NCBI GenBank assembly: GCA_003254905.1 | Contig: QANU01094629.1 | Span: forward strand, 130,704-194,703 | Length of the DNA: 64,000 bases | Direction: 5' to 3' | From: Nissolia schottii | Taxonomy: Eukaryota; Streptophyta; Magnoliopsida; Fabales; Fabaceae | Shown here: piece by piece, positions 45,670 to 63,100 of the stretch | How the letters are laid out: each line of letters starts with the position of its first letter | Position numbering within the stretch: the first letter of the stretch is position 1 | Notes under the pieces: generated by a model | Seen by the model: only the letters and a program-made list of their open reading frames with translations | Told to the model about the DNA's origin: nothing | The model's database searches: none | Translations under genes and position numbers: made by a program

Positions 45670-46886
45670 TAAGCTTTTATCATATGTGAGTAGTTAAAAT
45701 CAACAAAACGTACCTCTTGTATGTTGTATTTTTGCTTTATATAGCTTGTCCATGTAGATAACTGTTTGTAGGTATTGTGTGTGTGTGTAACAGCTCGTAA
45801 TGGGACATAAATGGGCTGTTTCGAGCCTTGATGATGTTATTGAAGTATAAAAACATCGTTATGAATGTGTGGGTGACTATTTATAGCCCTTATTATTGTG
45901 TAACAGTTACTGTTCCTAGACCGATCGATCCCGAGATAAGAAGCACTCAGATTGGTTGTCTCGAGTTGTGATAACGGATATCTTGACATGTCATATCGTG
46001 TATCATCATGTATCTAGGTAGTAAGAGTTATAAGTTAGGACTAGGTAAGTCCATATAATAGTATTGTTTGTCATCCTGGAGAAAGGGGTGTTAGTTATGG
46101 TAGGCTCTTGATACCATGAAGTTTTGACCGAAGGTGGCCTTCTCAGTGAGAGAATAGCCAAAACTTGTTATTTAAAGAGGACTTACTACATGAAGGCATT
46201 GCTGTAAGTTAGCAATATTACGAAAGAAACAAAACTGAAATTAAGGAAATGTACAACGCTGAAATAAGGCATATAACAGGGAAATAGAAAGGTCAAAATT
46301 AAGGAGTGGTATCAGCAATTGTTTGACTCTGATCTTTATCATAACTTTCCAAGTCTTCATGTGAGATGTCATCATTGTCATGATTCACATTTACTTCATT
46401 ATGGGCAGAGGTTAAGGTTTATCAATAAGGGTAAGTTAGGAATTCTAAGAAAAATTTGAAAGCCGAGGAGGCAAGTTAAAAACTAGGAGGAAAGATAATG
46501 TAATTTTAATGAATGTCAGAAGAGGCTGATGTAATTAACATTATTACTCATCCAACATTCTACATTCAATATATTGATCATATAAAATATTAGTAGTCCA
46601 TAGCTTGAAAAGTGAAAACATTTCGGATCCAACATTCTATATTGGTATAACAAATTTAGTCCATACCTTCCACTTAGTATGCCTCTTTTCAATTTATTGA
46701 GATAAATATCATTATAGTCATATTACACACACCATGAATATACATACATAGGTTTGAGTCTTGACAATGTGTTTAGTCTAGCTCTCGTTCAACATGAAAC
46801 CCAAAATTTGACCCTCTAAAAACACCAAAACATGTTATCTGATGCAAAGTCATGGCATCAATAGTCATGGCATCAATAGTGAAACA
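45670..46886. other. intergenic and CDC48 3' region
   Basis: No gene is recognised. The bases next to 46887 are the probable 3' UTR of the minus-strand CDC48 gene. Confidence 0.4.
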
Positions 46887-50912
<4,026 letters not shown>

Positions 50913-51199
50913 GGTTTTAATTATCAGAGCTTTTGCTTCGTGAGTTTGTTGTAATGGTAGGTGTACTAGCTTAGTCCAAGCTTCACAATGTGGTAGGTAC
51001 CTTCAATATAGTAAAGGAGCTTAGCTATATCGGAAATGGGGACATAAATGGAAAGGGAAAAAAGACAAGAGAGGTTAGTTTTGGAGTTTTTGTTTTTTAC
51101 CAGACATGATTGTAATTTGCAAAAGTTCCTGTGACATGTGTCCCATTAGAATAATGTGGTAGTAACCACGTATCACCTTGGAGCCGCCACATTACAATC
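50913..51199. promoter_or_regulatory. CDC48 5' leader and promoter region
   Basis: Sequence immediately upstream of the CDC48 start on the minus strand. A TATA-like complement (tactatattga) lies about 90 bp from the ATG. The intact promoter cannot be long, because a transposon-derived coding remnant starts at about 51200. Confidence 0.35.
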
Positions 51200-52001
51200 T
51201 CAGTGGTTTATGCTTCGTGTAACACTTTGGTACTACCAGCATTGCAAAGCATCCAGTATCGACTCAAAATGATTATGTTAAATGCTTGACCAGGTGGAAA
51301 AGGTAGTCTATATGGGTTGTCCTCACCACTATCATAGGAGTCAAAAAATTCACTTTCAACATCAATAAAAGCCTTCGGGGATGGGTTTGTTTCCTTTTGG
51401 GCCTGGTGACACGTGCAAGCCTTTTTTTTGGTGGAGATGGTAGATTTAGGGGGTGGGTTTGTTTGATTTTTTGGCCATGAGATCAGGAGCACACTCTTTT
51501 TTAGCAGGCAAAATAGATTTTGGACATTTTTTGTTTGCTTTTTTCCCCTTCGAAACGTTGTGTTTCAATTGGGGTGGCCGACATAGTAGGAGTTGTGTGT
51601 GTTTCATTGGTTTCCAGTTAAGTCTTGTGATCATCCACTTTTTCCGGCTCATCACCCAAGAAAGAAATAATCTCTGGGTCATCTACAACCGGGTGTACAT
51701 AATAGAAATGAACTACCTACTAGTGGGAACGAGCAAATTTCAAGATGTTTATCAAATCTGCATCAACTCACGTCTCTCGTAAACCAGTATTTAACCTTTT
51801 TCCTGAGACCAACCACAAACAATTTTCAATTCTATGATAGCCCAACTCCTTTTGATAGTTAATAAGAGCAAACACATCTAGAGTGTCTTCGTCAACCCCC
51901 AGCCAAGAGTCCACCTTACCACCTTCATATTTTAATTGCCCGGTATCACTTGTAATAAGCTTTCCCCCATGGTGAAAAACAAGGGTAAGTGAATCTACCA
52001 T
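51200..52001 (-). pseudogene. MULE-associated PB1-like domain remnant
   Basis: The minus-strand frame from 52001 reads SLTLVFHHGGKLITSDTGQL, YEGGKVDSWLGVDEDTLDVF, ELGYHRIENCLWLV and LNTGLRET. This is the PB1-like N-terminal domain found in plant Mutator-type transposon proteins. Further frames downstream (51682-51446, 51492-51208) give Lys/Pro-rich linker sequence and FIDVESEFFDSYDSGEDNPY, an acidic stretch typical before the transposase zinc-finger region. Stops separate the parts and no transposase core follows, so it is a broken remnant lying between CDC48 and JMJ20. Confidence 0.65.
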
Positions 52002-52009
52002 TTACATAC

Positions 52010-53145
52010 ACAAGTAAATAGAACACTTACAAACTTGATAAATAAGAAGAGTAACACTTTTTGCTTCTTTTTAAAGGATACAAGAGTACTTAAGCTCAAT
52101 TTACTTAAAATAAAAGATAAACTTATGAACAATATATATGTGTATATAAACATAGGCTTATGAATAAATGATGTACATAGAATTAATCTTACAATAATAC
52201 AGTTAATTATTAGATGCATTATTGTTGTCATTAATTTACATGAGGAGCTAGGTAGCTAGCTAGTTGTGTATTGGACACACACACACTTTGCTGTTTGGGA
52301 CCACCATCAACACTAATATGATATAGAAAACTTGATGATATCTACGAGAGAATCTTGAGAAAGAAACCAAAAATAACAGTTTGTTGTTTGGGACCACCAC
52401 CAACAAAAGGCACACACAATAGGGACATTCTTGATAAGAAAGAGACCACGCAGTATTATAATAGTGATAGTGACAGGAAAAATGATAACAATAAATAAAA
52501 TGGTGGAAACCCTTATAAACCCTTCAGTATATCAAAAAAAATTGTAGAACCTTCAACAAATACAACACACCAAGAAAACCAAAAACCCAAGAACCCATCA
52601 AACAACTTCACTCACATCACACATCAAACACCAAGAAAACCTTCGATAAATAGTGGGTCTCCTCTAGACTTTAAACACATCAACAAAAACACATTACAAC
52701 AACCATAACAAGAGAGAAACAAATAGGGGTGAAGAGGAAATGAGATGAAGGATTGATTTGATTCACAGTCCATACTTTTAAGAATCAAAATGATTTAAAA
52801 TAAATTTCTGCATTAAAGCGACTCACGGTTACAATGTCAAGAATTAAAAAGGGAGCATTTCTCCATAAAATAATAACAATAAATTTTTTTTTTGCGGCAA
52901 CTGTATGCTAAAGCACCCAAGAAACAAAAAGTGCACAATGCCTAACCACCTCGAGGGAAAGCAACACCCGTAGAATCATCCCACAAGTTCTTCTCGACAC
53001 TATTAGATGAATCCGAATAAAAAAGTTACACCAAAAGATAAAGAATTTCCCATAAACATAAAAGCATCAACAACTCTCTCTTGTTCTTCTGAGGCAGAAG
53101 CAGATTGATTGTGCGAATTGGTTGATAGATAGGGAGCCGAGGGGA
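52010..53145. promoter_or_regulatory. JMJ20 upstream region
   Basis: AT-rich sequence with repeated (t)gtttgggaccaccaccaac at about 52290 and 52385. No gene is seen. The final few hundred bases should hold the JMJ20 promoter. No clear TATA box was picked. Confidence 0.35.
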
Positions 53146-56100
53146 ATGGGAATCAACAAAAAGGGTGAAGTAGAGAAGGTGAATGGGAAGGGTTTGAGTT
53201 ACAGTGAGTTTGTGGAGAGATACATGGAGAAGAATCAACCTGTGGTTCTCACTGGACTCATGGATCACCATAATTGGAGGGCTTCTACTGATTGGGTCAA
53301 CCCTCATGGCCATCCCAACCTTCAATTTTTCTCTACACATTTTGGGGCTTCTAAAGTTCAGGTATTGCTTCTTGTCGGCTACAGACTACACCACCGCCAT
53401 GAATATTTAAGGACGTTGCATTAGGGCTTCAAAATGGAACAACTTGGGGTAATTTGAAATTATTACAATGCAATTGATTTAGTTGTAGGTCGTTTTTTCT
53501 AGTAATTTGGATTGTGGATTGTTAGAGCTAAAATAATTTAGATTTTAATAGTTTGAATGTTAACTTGATTTATGATGGCGTCATCTAATTCATGTAGCCG
53601 AGACCTCAGTGGACAAGCATAAGGCTCAGTTGTTGTTGTTTGGATTGTGGAATGTTATGCTTTTCTATTTCGTCTTTTTGAAATTTGGTTTGTTAGATAT
53701 GGTCGATTAGAGATTATGGATAATTATAGTCAAAGTTATGTGATTTGGATTCCTTAAGTTAGAATGATGAAAGCCGCCCCCCTATTGAGATGATTTATAT
53801 TTGTCAAAGGAAGGTTGCAGATTGTGACACCAGGGAGTTCACTGATCAGAAAAGAGAGGAAATGCTGGTCTCAGATTTTGTAGGACGTTGCCTTAAAGTT
53901 GATGAGGGTTCTGCAGTTCAGTGTAGTAACGAGAGTCATGCAAGTGATGGTCACTCTGTACCGTATTTGAAGGATTGGCATTTTGTAAAGGTATGCCATG
54001 CCATTAAGCTTTTTATCTATTCTCTGTTGATTAATATAGTGCCTATCCTGTCTTTCCTAAGTGCAAGTAATCGTTGAAGGGGGTCAGTTTGGTGTACCCT
54101 GAGAAATTTAGAGATGAACTTTATCTAAAAGATCATATGAAAATTCCACGCTTAGGGGATACAATATCACTATAAAAGTTAAGGTTTTATGTTGTCTTCT
54201 TTTCAAAGATGTCACCGACTCACCACTCATATCATCAATATAGAATTCTAATTGATGGATGAACATAGGAAGCACTGAAGCAGGGGTGTTATGCATTGTG
54301 GATTACAAAAATCGAATATTTATCATTCCCATTCACTATTTTGTTTTTAATTAAGGCTTTGTGCAGATGAATATTATCGTTGCCATTTCTTTGCTCGAAT
54401 TGTAATTGTTAATATAGCTATTTGGTGCTAGTGCGAGCTCCCCATGTAATCAAGCTGTGACCCACAGACCATTGGCAAGAGCAAATGGAAGCTAATAAAT
54501 TACTAGGATAGGTCTTATTGACTAGAGAATCCTCTTGTTACGTCGGAGCTTTTACGTGATATATTCGTCTTTCTGTAGATGGCATTTTGCTTACAAGCTT
54601 CTTCATTGCTCGCTCTGGCAGGAGTATCCAGAATATCTAGCTTATATCACTCCTATGTTCTTTTGTGATGATTGGCTTAACCTGTATCTTGACAACTTCA
54701 GAATGCATACGGAGTCTAATTTGGACACATACCAACAAAATAAGGAAATATGTTGCTCTGACTATCGTTTCGTTTACATGGGAGTTAAAGGTTTGATTGT
54801 AGCTGTAATAAATTCGTCTAGTAGCAATTAATGTCTGATGATTCTGTACTTCCCTTACTGAGTGATGAACAACCCACTTCTAACCTCCAGTTTTTTTATT
54901 CTTCTGGCAGGATCTTGGACTCCTCTTCATGCTGATGTTTTCAGGTCCTATAGCTGGTCCGCAAATGTCTGTGGAAAGAAGAGATGGCTTTTTTTAGATC
55001 CTTCCCAGTGTCATCTTGTATTTGACAGGCATGAATGCATTTCTTTTGCCAAATACAAGTTAATGACTTTGTTGCAGAATACTTTGATGTATTGTCTTTT
55101 TACGTAGTTGTCTGAATTAAGTTGCTTTCAACTTTCATTCAGGAATGTGAAAAGCTGCGTATACAATATTTTTGATGAAGTATCTGACTCGAAATTTCCT
55201 GGTTTTAAAAAGGTAAATTTTTAGTTTCCATTTGTCATAAATCTCATTCATTCCAATAAACTTCTGCTTCAGCCTTCAGGGGATTTGTACATGTATGCAG
55301 GCTATTTGGTTAGAATGCACGCAAGAAGCAGGCGAAATTATATTTGTTCCCAGCGGATGGTATCATCAGGTTCATAATTTGGTATGGTCTGGTTCTTTAT
55401 TTGGATTTATGTTATTTTTCCACTTGTTTTTGAATGGTTATCCTACAGTCCCTTTAAAGTAGGAATTTTCTGACACACCAATTATAATAATGATTGTGTT
55501 AAATTAATGAAATTGAAAACCCATTAGAACTAGTAATGAATAATGATGTAGCTTCTAGGAGTTTGCTCTTTACTGTTAGGATCACTTGGCTCACAGTGAT
55601 TACTTTTCTCTTTAAAAAGATAAAGGCTAGTTGATTGATTGCACTAGATGGTATAAGCATGACAGCAACACAGTTAGGAATTAGGATAGATGCTGATATA
55701 GCTTTTGAAACCACGGACTTCCAGAGAAAATTTAGATGTTTACTCTATACCTGATTTGTCGTCAGGTGATTCTGACTGGGATATTCGAGATGATGTGATC
55801 ATTTGATGGTATTTCTTTTTCTTTCAGGAGGATACAATATCTATAAACCACAACTGGTTCAATGCCTATAACCTTTCTTGGGTGGTAAGTTGAGCAATGC
55901 AATCAAGAACAAATTCAAGGATAAATATAAAATTGAAATAAGTTTATCTCATAATTTTTCATGCTATGACAGTGGAAATTACTTTTAAGGGACTACAATG
56001 AGGCCAAGGAATACATAGAAGACATCAAGGATATATGTGACGATTTTGAAAGTCTCTGCCAGCGCAATCTTGCAGCTAATACAGGTGCAGTACGAATGCT

Positions 56101-56928
56101 TGCTGATTGCTTTTCATGAAATTTTCATAAACTGTTGGGTCAAACTAAAGTAGATGTCATAAACTACAGCTATAACTCGATAATGGGATAATCAGTCGTC
56201 ATCCAAGATTGGTTCATTCATTATTTACGAATTTTGTGATGATCAATTATGGATAAAGGGTCATGCTTGTTTATGCTTATTATTGGTATTGTTATTTTTT
56301 TCACTAGTTTAATCTCAGTCAATCGACCTAACCATAAAAGACACAACTCAAGTACAAAGTTTCACAGAAACTGTATTAGTATGACATACTATATCAAATT
56401 GAGGGTGCTTTCGCTGGTTAGGCTAGTTAAACTGATTTCTCTTTTGAAACAGGGATGAACTTTTATGACTTCTTTACTTTCATATCATGCTTTGCCATGG
56501 CCAACTTGGTCTTGCTTTGTTATGTAAATGGAAGATATGGAAGTACCACTGGAAGTTCTTCAACAATAGCTCAGCATTTATTGATGAATCTTGGATCTAT
56601 ATGCAAGGTTGCATCAGAGATGAAAAACATGCATGCTCTGGAAGGAAATCACGATTGCATCATGGATATGAACAAAATATTTGAAAATCCCAGGTTTTCC
56701 AAATTGTGCATGGATATAGGAAGAACATATGTTATGATACATGATCAGTCGTATTTGTCCTCTGATTTTGAGAGAGCTTCAATAGGCGACTTAGTGGACC
56801 TCAATGTTTTGAAAGCATACACATATTCTCAGATCTACACACCTGAAGATCTCATTAAATTTATAGACAAGGCTGTTGTAGAACTCGGTGACCATTACAT
56901 TAAGTCGCCTGTACTACGCTTTACTTGA
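53146..56928 (+). CDS. JMJ20: JmjC oxygenase of the JMJ20 / JMJD4 type
   Basis: Nine exons: 53146-53361, 53814-53990, 54622-54790, 54911-55028, 55143-55212, 55301-55381, 55828-55884, 55973-56084 and 56453-56928, giving 491 aa (Arabidopsis JMJ20 is about 460). I chose the second ATG (53146) because GEVEKVNGKGLSYSEFVERY aligns with the family start. The JmjC core has PLHADVF (His194, Asp196) and GWYHQVHNLED (His272), the Fe(II) triad of a 2-oxoglutarate oxygenase, plus DYRFVYMG and SYSWSANVCGKKRWLFLDP. Arabidopsis JMJ20 is reported to remove methyl from histone H4 Arg3 and promote light-dependent seed germination. Animal JMJD4 hydroxylates release factor eRF1, so the substrate here is open. Intron 4 uses a GC donor (55029-55030), and a GT donor 30 bp downstream would add ten residues in frame. 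Confidence 0.93.
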
Positions 56929-59490
56929 ATGCCCTTTCGAAATTAATATTTGACAACTAGTTGCTCATGAAGTTGGGACCAGCTACAGCATTCTTACAAT
57001 TCTTTAGCTCTCATCACTTAATCTTTAATTTACACGTGTCCTTCTTGTCCCGCATTCCATGCTAACATTTAATCTTTAATATTTTTTGTCCAACATGCTT
57101 CCAAAGTTCTACTTTTCTTTCATGTGTTCCATGCTTTCTTCTTCTCCGGTCCATGTGGCTGTTCAGAAAACAATGCCTCTCTTGATGTCAACCTCCCAGT
57201 TGTTTCTTTTGTCAGAGATGGGTTTGGTTGGGGAAAGTCTACTAGGCTTCTGTAGTTGTGTGAAGGAAGTCTAGTTGGTTTCTCCCCCCAAGATTTCATT
57301 GGGATACATACTCAACTTGTGTTTTGTTTTATATGTTGTATCACATTAATTATTATATTACATATTTACGTTATGAATTTAGTTTTGATAAGTGTGTTTG
57401 GTGGTCAAAAAATGAGAGAACTTTTCATGATTTGAGTTATAGTGTAATACACAACCTCAATGTGAATATACTATCAGTGTAAGTATTTAATACATTTATC
57501 TAATTGTATTACCACAATGACGAAAGTGCTTGACTCTTGCAATTATTACAAAGTAATATGTATAGTAGCATATGATTAGATGAAAGTATAAAACTTGTTG
57601 TATTAATAGTGCAGCAAAATTACATTATAGTATGTTTATTGCTTGAAGCAGCATACACTCTCATCTGATAAACTTACCAACCTGCATATGTTGGGAACAA
57701 CAATGAAAATTATTTAATGATATTGTCCAGTATTACTCACTTTCTTTCACTCCTCCCAATCTTAACATCCAACCAGCTTTTGCTGGAGTAGATAAGATGC
57801 ATATCGCTATATTTATATTAGTTTTATTTACTAATGTATGGTTACTATCATGGAACAACATGGCACGAGAAATGAAAACTATACCAACTTAGCTAATTGT
57901 CGGTTGTTGATGAAATGTCATTGAGTGATAAGATCCATAAACATAACTGTGAATGGTGGCAGTGGACTGTCACAACCAAAAATCCACAAAATTTGAATGT
58001 ACTACACTATACTAGACTACTAGTAGGTTCTTGTTGGAACAGGCACTGGTCCTTTATTTAATCAGGGAGTGGCAGGAGGGGTCCCTTTTGTTCTACACAT
58101 GAAACGTGGAAGTGTCAATTCTTCAGCTCTTGGGGTAAATAACACTTCCTTTTTTGTCTGGTGTGACATATCTAAGAATAGTAAAAGATGCAATTTTTAT
58201 ATTGACTCTTGCCATACTTTTCTAGCGTGAAAGTGGTTTTCTCTTCCTTTTTGTATACGCTTCTTTAAGCAGCTAGACATTCTTAAATGTTAAGCCAAGT
58301 CCAAGATAAGACAAAACTCTTAGTTATTATAAACTGTAATGTTTCCCAATATCATAATCACATATCTCTTGGTGTTTGTTCATTGGAAAGCACAAGATTG
58401 GGTTGAAAGCGAAAGTTGCTATTAATTCGTCTTGGATTCAATGAATTTGAAATTTTAAATCATTTTCTTTTTCCTTCCCGGTGCAACATTTATAGTAGCT
58501 GTCACTGACACTTTAAAATATTCCTTTCATTTTCTTTTACAATTTGAAAATAATAGTAGAATATAGTAGCATAGAAGGTTCAGTAGCAGTAGATAAGTCT
58601 ATGAGATTTGTTTAGTACTTGTTTGTTGCTCCCCACGTGCAGTGCCCACATATAGAATTGAAGTTTCAACCGTTAAACACACAATTTTTGCATTGGAATT
58701 TGTCATGGAAGAATGGAAAATTCATGATGCACCCAAGCAAGGCAAGATGCTTGCCAGGCCTATTGGTCAAAATTCAACTTCAGCATTCACAATGTTCTAA
58801 GATCTCTTTGAATTTCAATATGGAAAGAAATAGGAAGAAACACAACACCTCGAATCACTGATATTGTTTATAAGTATGGTGTGTTTGTTTGTGCTTATAG
58901 AGAAAAAATATTCTTTTAAAGAAAAAAAAAACACTTCTTTTGTTTTTTGTATTGTTTGTTTGTACTTCTAAAAAAAAGTAAAAACAGAAAATAATCAATT
59001 TTTTTTATAAGCAAATAAGGCTTGTTTCTGATAAAACCAGAAGTAGTAAAAGAGAAAGAAATCACTCCTTATAATTAAGAATTCGTGTAATCTCTAAATT
59101 ATCATAATTTTTTTTATAAGATTCTAAAAAAAAAAAAAATCAACCCACTCTCCTATGATGCATGCATGTGAACAATTTTTAAGTTTAGCATTGATTTAAG
59201 TTTTATCAATTTCAATATCTTTTTTTCTAATTTTGTCATTTATTAATTTAAAGTTTATTTGTGATAATTTAATATATAATATATAAGATTTTATAAGCAT
59301 TCAAAACATAAAGATAACGTTCCTATTGATAATCCCTTAATAGAAAAAAAATTATACAATTTTACTTAATTATAAGTTTGATTCATGCATATTTTTTTTT
59401 CTTTAATAATGCTCATACCATTTGTATAGTTTTGATTATAGTCTCTTTGCATTTATTAATAAATTTTAAATTAATTTATGTTAATGGTAT
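56929..59490. other. JMJ20 3' region and intergenic sequence
   Basis: The first few hundred bases are likely JMJ20 3' UTR. No further gene is recognised. An 80-codon frame at 58619-58861 matches no family known to me and is not called. Confidence 0.4.
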
Positions 59491-59497
59491 TCTTCAG

Positions 59498-59793
59498 CAT
59501 TTGAGTTAGAAGAGTTGCAACAAGCGACCGGAAAGGTGGAGGTCATAGAAAGCATGGCACTTGAAGGGGAACATGAGGATGAGGTCACTGAATTAAGGAG
59601 CACAGGAAGAAGAGGAGGAATCAGATATCACAAAGAAGATTTGGTGCGAAAGTGGAAAAGAAAACCTCAAACTAATTGGAAGCACAAATTTAAGAGCCCG
59701 GAAAATAAGGAAGCTGAGGGTGGGAAGAAATGTCAAGTTGTTGATATGATGGAGCTTGACGAAGATATTGGTGGAGACAACAAAAAGCCATGA
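59498..59793 (+). CDS. orphan charged exon-like ORF, function unknown
   Basis: An open frame follows a splice-acceptor-like sequence (attcttcag at about 59497) and runs to a TGA at 59791. It encodes about 98 residues (FELEELQQATGKVEVIES..., ending GGDNKKP). The protein is strongly charged, with an acidic first part and then a basic block (GIRYHKEDLVRKWKRKPQTN, WKHKFKSP). Codon use looks coding and differs from the AT-rich surroundings, but no upstream exon is found and I do not recognise the family. It could be the terminal exon of a gene, a captured fragment or chance. Confidence 0.3.
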
Positions 59794-60120
59794 AACAATA
59801 CTGTCTCATTTCCTGTATACAAATAACATAGATTTCAAATAAATGTGGATTTTAATTACATAAATGTTGAATGCGATGTCACTTCTACGTTATTAGCAAG
59901 GACAAAAATCTCAATTTCACACTTACACAACAATTGAAATCCACACTTCTAAACTGCAATCACTACACCTTAATTTGAATGCCTAAAACTCTATGTACAA
60001 AATAATAGAACCGAAAAAGAAAAAGTAAGACAAAAAAGACATGAGCGAATAACAGAGAAACCAAACAATATAGTGCTACTACTACTACTACTTAGTTGCC
60101 ATAATTATCATCATCATCGT

Positions 60121-63100
60121 CTAAGGGCACCTCACATTCCTTCCAGGGCCTCCATAGTAAAAATAAGTGCCCCAAACATTGTTGGTCCCTTGCCTTATGT
60201 CATAGCAATTGGAATGGTCAGCCAATTGGTGAATGTTTGAGAGAGGGAGCAAGTTGTTGTCCCAATCAACCACTTTCATGTTCCTGAAATATGCTGCTCT
60301 CCTAAAACCTTCTCCAGCAAAATGGCCACTCCCCATTTGGGTGCCCGTGTGGTAGCCCCTCGAGCGAGTATTCACAATTTCCCCCCCGAATTGGACCATG
60401 CTCGCGTGGCTCCTCAGGTGGCTGAACACGTTCGCCGGCCAGTACCCCACAAGTAGGCCCGACCCGAATTCTAGCCACCAATGTCCATGCTTTGGATCCT
60501 ACACATGAATTGTAACCAAATAAGTATGTTTTCCATTTCCTAATAACTTTAAAATATTTGTCGACCTTGTTTAATATTATAGATTATTGGCCATGGAATG
60601 TTTTTCTATTTCCAAGAGTGAAGATCGAACTCATATCACATGATTAAAGGACGATATGAGCTACCACCACATCACACTCCACGCTTATTTGATAGTTATT
60701 TTAAAATGGAGCAAGTAATTATCAATGAAAGCAAAGTGGGATGGAAGTTACTACTATACTATATTATAACTTGTGCCTAAACTCCATGCTTAAATAGAGC
60801 ACACTTTTTAATTTCTTCTTGGTTAATTGTCTTAATTTAAACTTCTCTTTTACTATTATTGATGTTAGAAATTCTTAATTTCCTTAAACTAATTTTCTAA
60901 TAATTCTCTTAATTATCATGTGAAGAAAGTACATTGAATACTACTTTCTATGTTTCTAAAGCTTTAAATCTATCAGCTTATTTATTTAATGCTTTAATTA
61001 TTATAAGTATTCGGAAGATTTATAAGAATATTTTTTTTTCAGAATATAACAATATATAAATATTAAATTTAAATATATACTTTTAGTCTCTATCATTGTA
61101 TTGAAATTCTGATTTTGGTCCTATAACATATGTTTTTTCGGCTATAGGGCCCTCAAGTTTTCTATTATTTAGGTTTTGATATTTTTGAGACAAAATCAAA
61201 ATAAATTAAATAGTAAGGACCAATCTTTAAAAATATAGGAACTGATCCTTCATGAATAAAGAGATGTATAGGACCCACCATACTTTATTGTTGGGACCAA
61301 ATCAAGAATGACTAAAACTGTGATAGTTCTTTATTATTATTATTATTATTTTTTGGGTCTTTGACCATGGTATTTCCACAAACGTTGATGCAAAGACTAA
61401 TCCTTTAAACATCGTGTAGACTAATAGACTCTCTAAGCAATTTTCATCTCTTAACATTTGAAGTGCAACTAAATTTGAAATTCATATATACAAAAATGGT
61501 ATGCATACGCTAAAATATTACTCACCTTAAAAGATTATTCTCACCTGAATAATTCCTCCGAATAGATGTATATGGATTAAAATCAAACATATAATAAGAA
61601 TCAAGACCAAAAATTTCGATAAAAGTAGAAAAGAGAAAAAGAAGCATCTTGGTCGAGTATAGCTTTTCTCGAGGAAGCCAAGTCACACAGCAAGACCATG
61701 AGAAAAGCAAAGCATGAAACTATTGCTTTAATAAAGGGAAAGGAAAAAATACATCGATAGTCGACCCCATTAAGGTTACCAACAGAATCTTCTATTTTAA
61801 TAACAATAACTGTTAATAACATATAGATAAACCCATAAAAAGGGTGGAAAAAAAAAAGGTAAACTAATTGTTGTTTGAATAGATACAACATGTTAAGTTC
61901 CTAATTGGATGGTGATGGTCCTTGCTTAACTTTATTTCAGAAGACAGTAGCTTGAAATATTTAATTAAGTTTTAAAAAGCTAAAAAAAGGGTTCACATTA
62001 AAAATCACCTTTCTAACCATTAAGCCTTGTGAGTTAAGTAAAGAAAAAAAGAGTTGATTTACTTCTTTTCTCCTTAATTGTTGTTGAAAATTGAATACCG
62101 AATAATAATTAAAAAAATCAATCCTTTGACATGTGTTATGTGATTTATATTAAAAGTTTATCTACTTTTATTACTATAACATTACACATGTCATTAGGTA
62201 ATTTATATGCCTAAAGTGAAGAAGTTATTACTCAAGAAATTCTGTAAGAAAATGTTGCTCACCTTCCAAATCATTAAGCCAATATCAAATTGCCTCCGGT
62301 TATAAGAGGATTTTGGGTTGATTGCTGCCCCTATTGCTATCCTATTGTTAGTTTGGATAAAACCTGAACAGAGCAAGTTGTAGCACCCAGTTTCTTGATA
62401 TGCATCTGTCTGATAAATTGAATTGGAATTTTGTGAGATACACAGATTCCAATTAGATGTTAAAAAAACAAAATTAGGAAGCAAAAAAGGGGCATGCATG
62501 CAAAATACTTACTGTCCAATAAGTGAAGAACCTTGGATTGTTGTCACCATATAGTTGTGGACTTACCTGAAAGAACATGTGCTCATTAGCCATAAGAATG
62601 GTGTAGGAATTAAGAAAGAAAAATTGCACAACTATTAAATTCTTAAACATTTGTCATAATTTTATATTAATTGAAAACAAATGAACTAATATGAATAGAG
62701 GTAAATTTTGATACATTGTCAATGTAAAATGTTACCGACAATCAGTTATATAACATTACATATATGATTTTTGAGGTTGTTATTAAAAGAGTCAAATACC
62801 TTAATGAAGTGGCAATATATGATTAGATGCATCAAAATTAAATTCATATAATTTTATATTAAAAAATTTGCAAACTGAGATAATTAATTCAGGCAAGTGT
62901 TTGTGGACATGCCTGCCAACCAGCTTCTATAGTATTAAGATCATAACCAAATTTGCCAGCAATAACCCAAATCTGCGACAAGCTGAATTCATATTGATCA
63001 GTGACCCGTGGTGCCCACACATTTATATTTGCCTTTGCTCCGTAGTACTGATCTCCATTCACAAAAACAACTGCATGCTGCATTGCATTGCATTCAGATT

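Noticed and set aside
53122..53145. Upstream in-frame ATG of JMJ20 (adds eight residues)
   Set aside because: The family alignment begins at the second ATG (MGI...GEVEKVNGK); the first is probably within the leader.
58619..58861. 80-codon plus-strand frame between JMJ20 and the orphan exon
   Set aside because: No recognisable family, no splice continuity with 59498, and composition like the surroundings.
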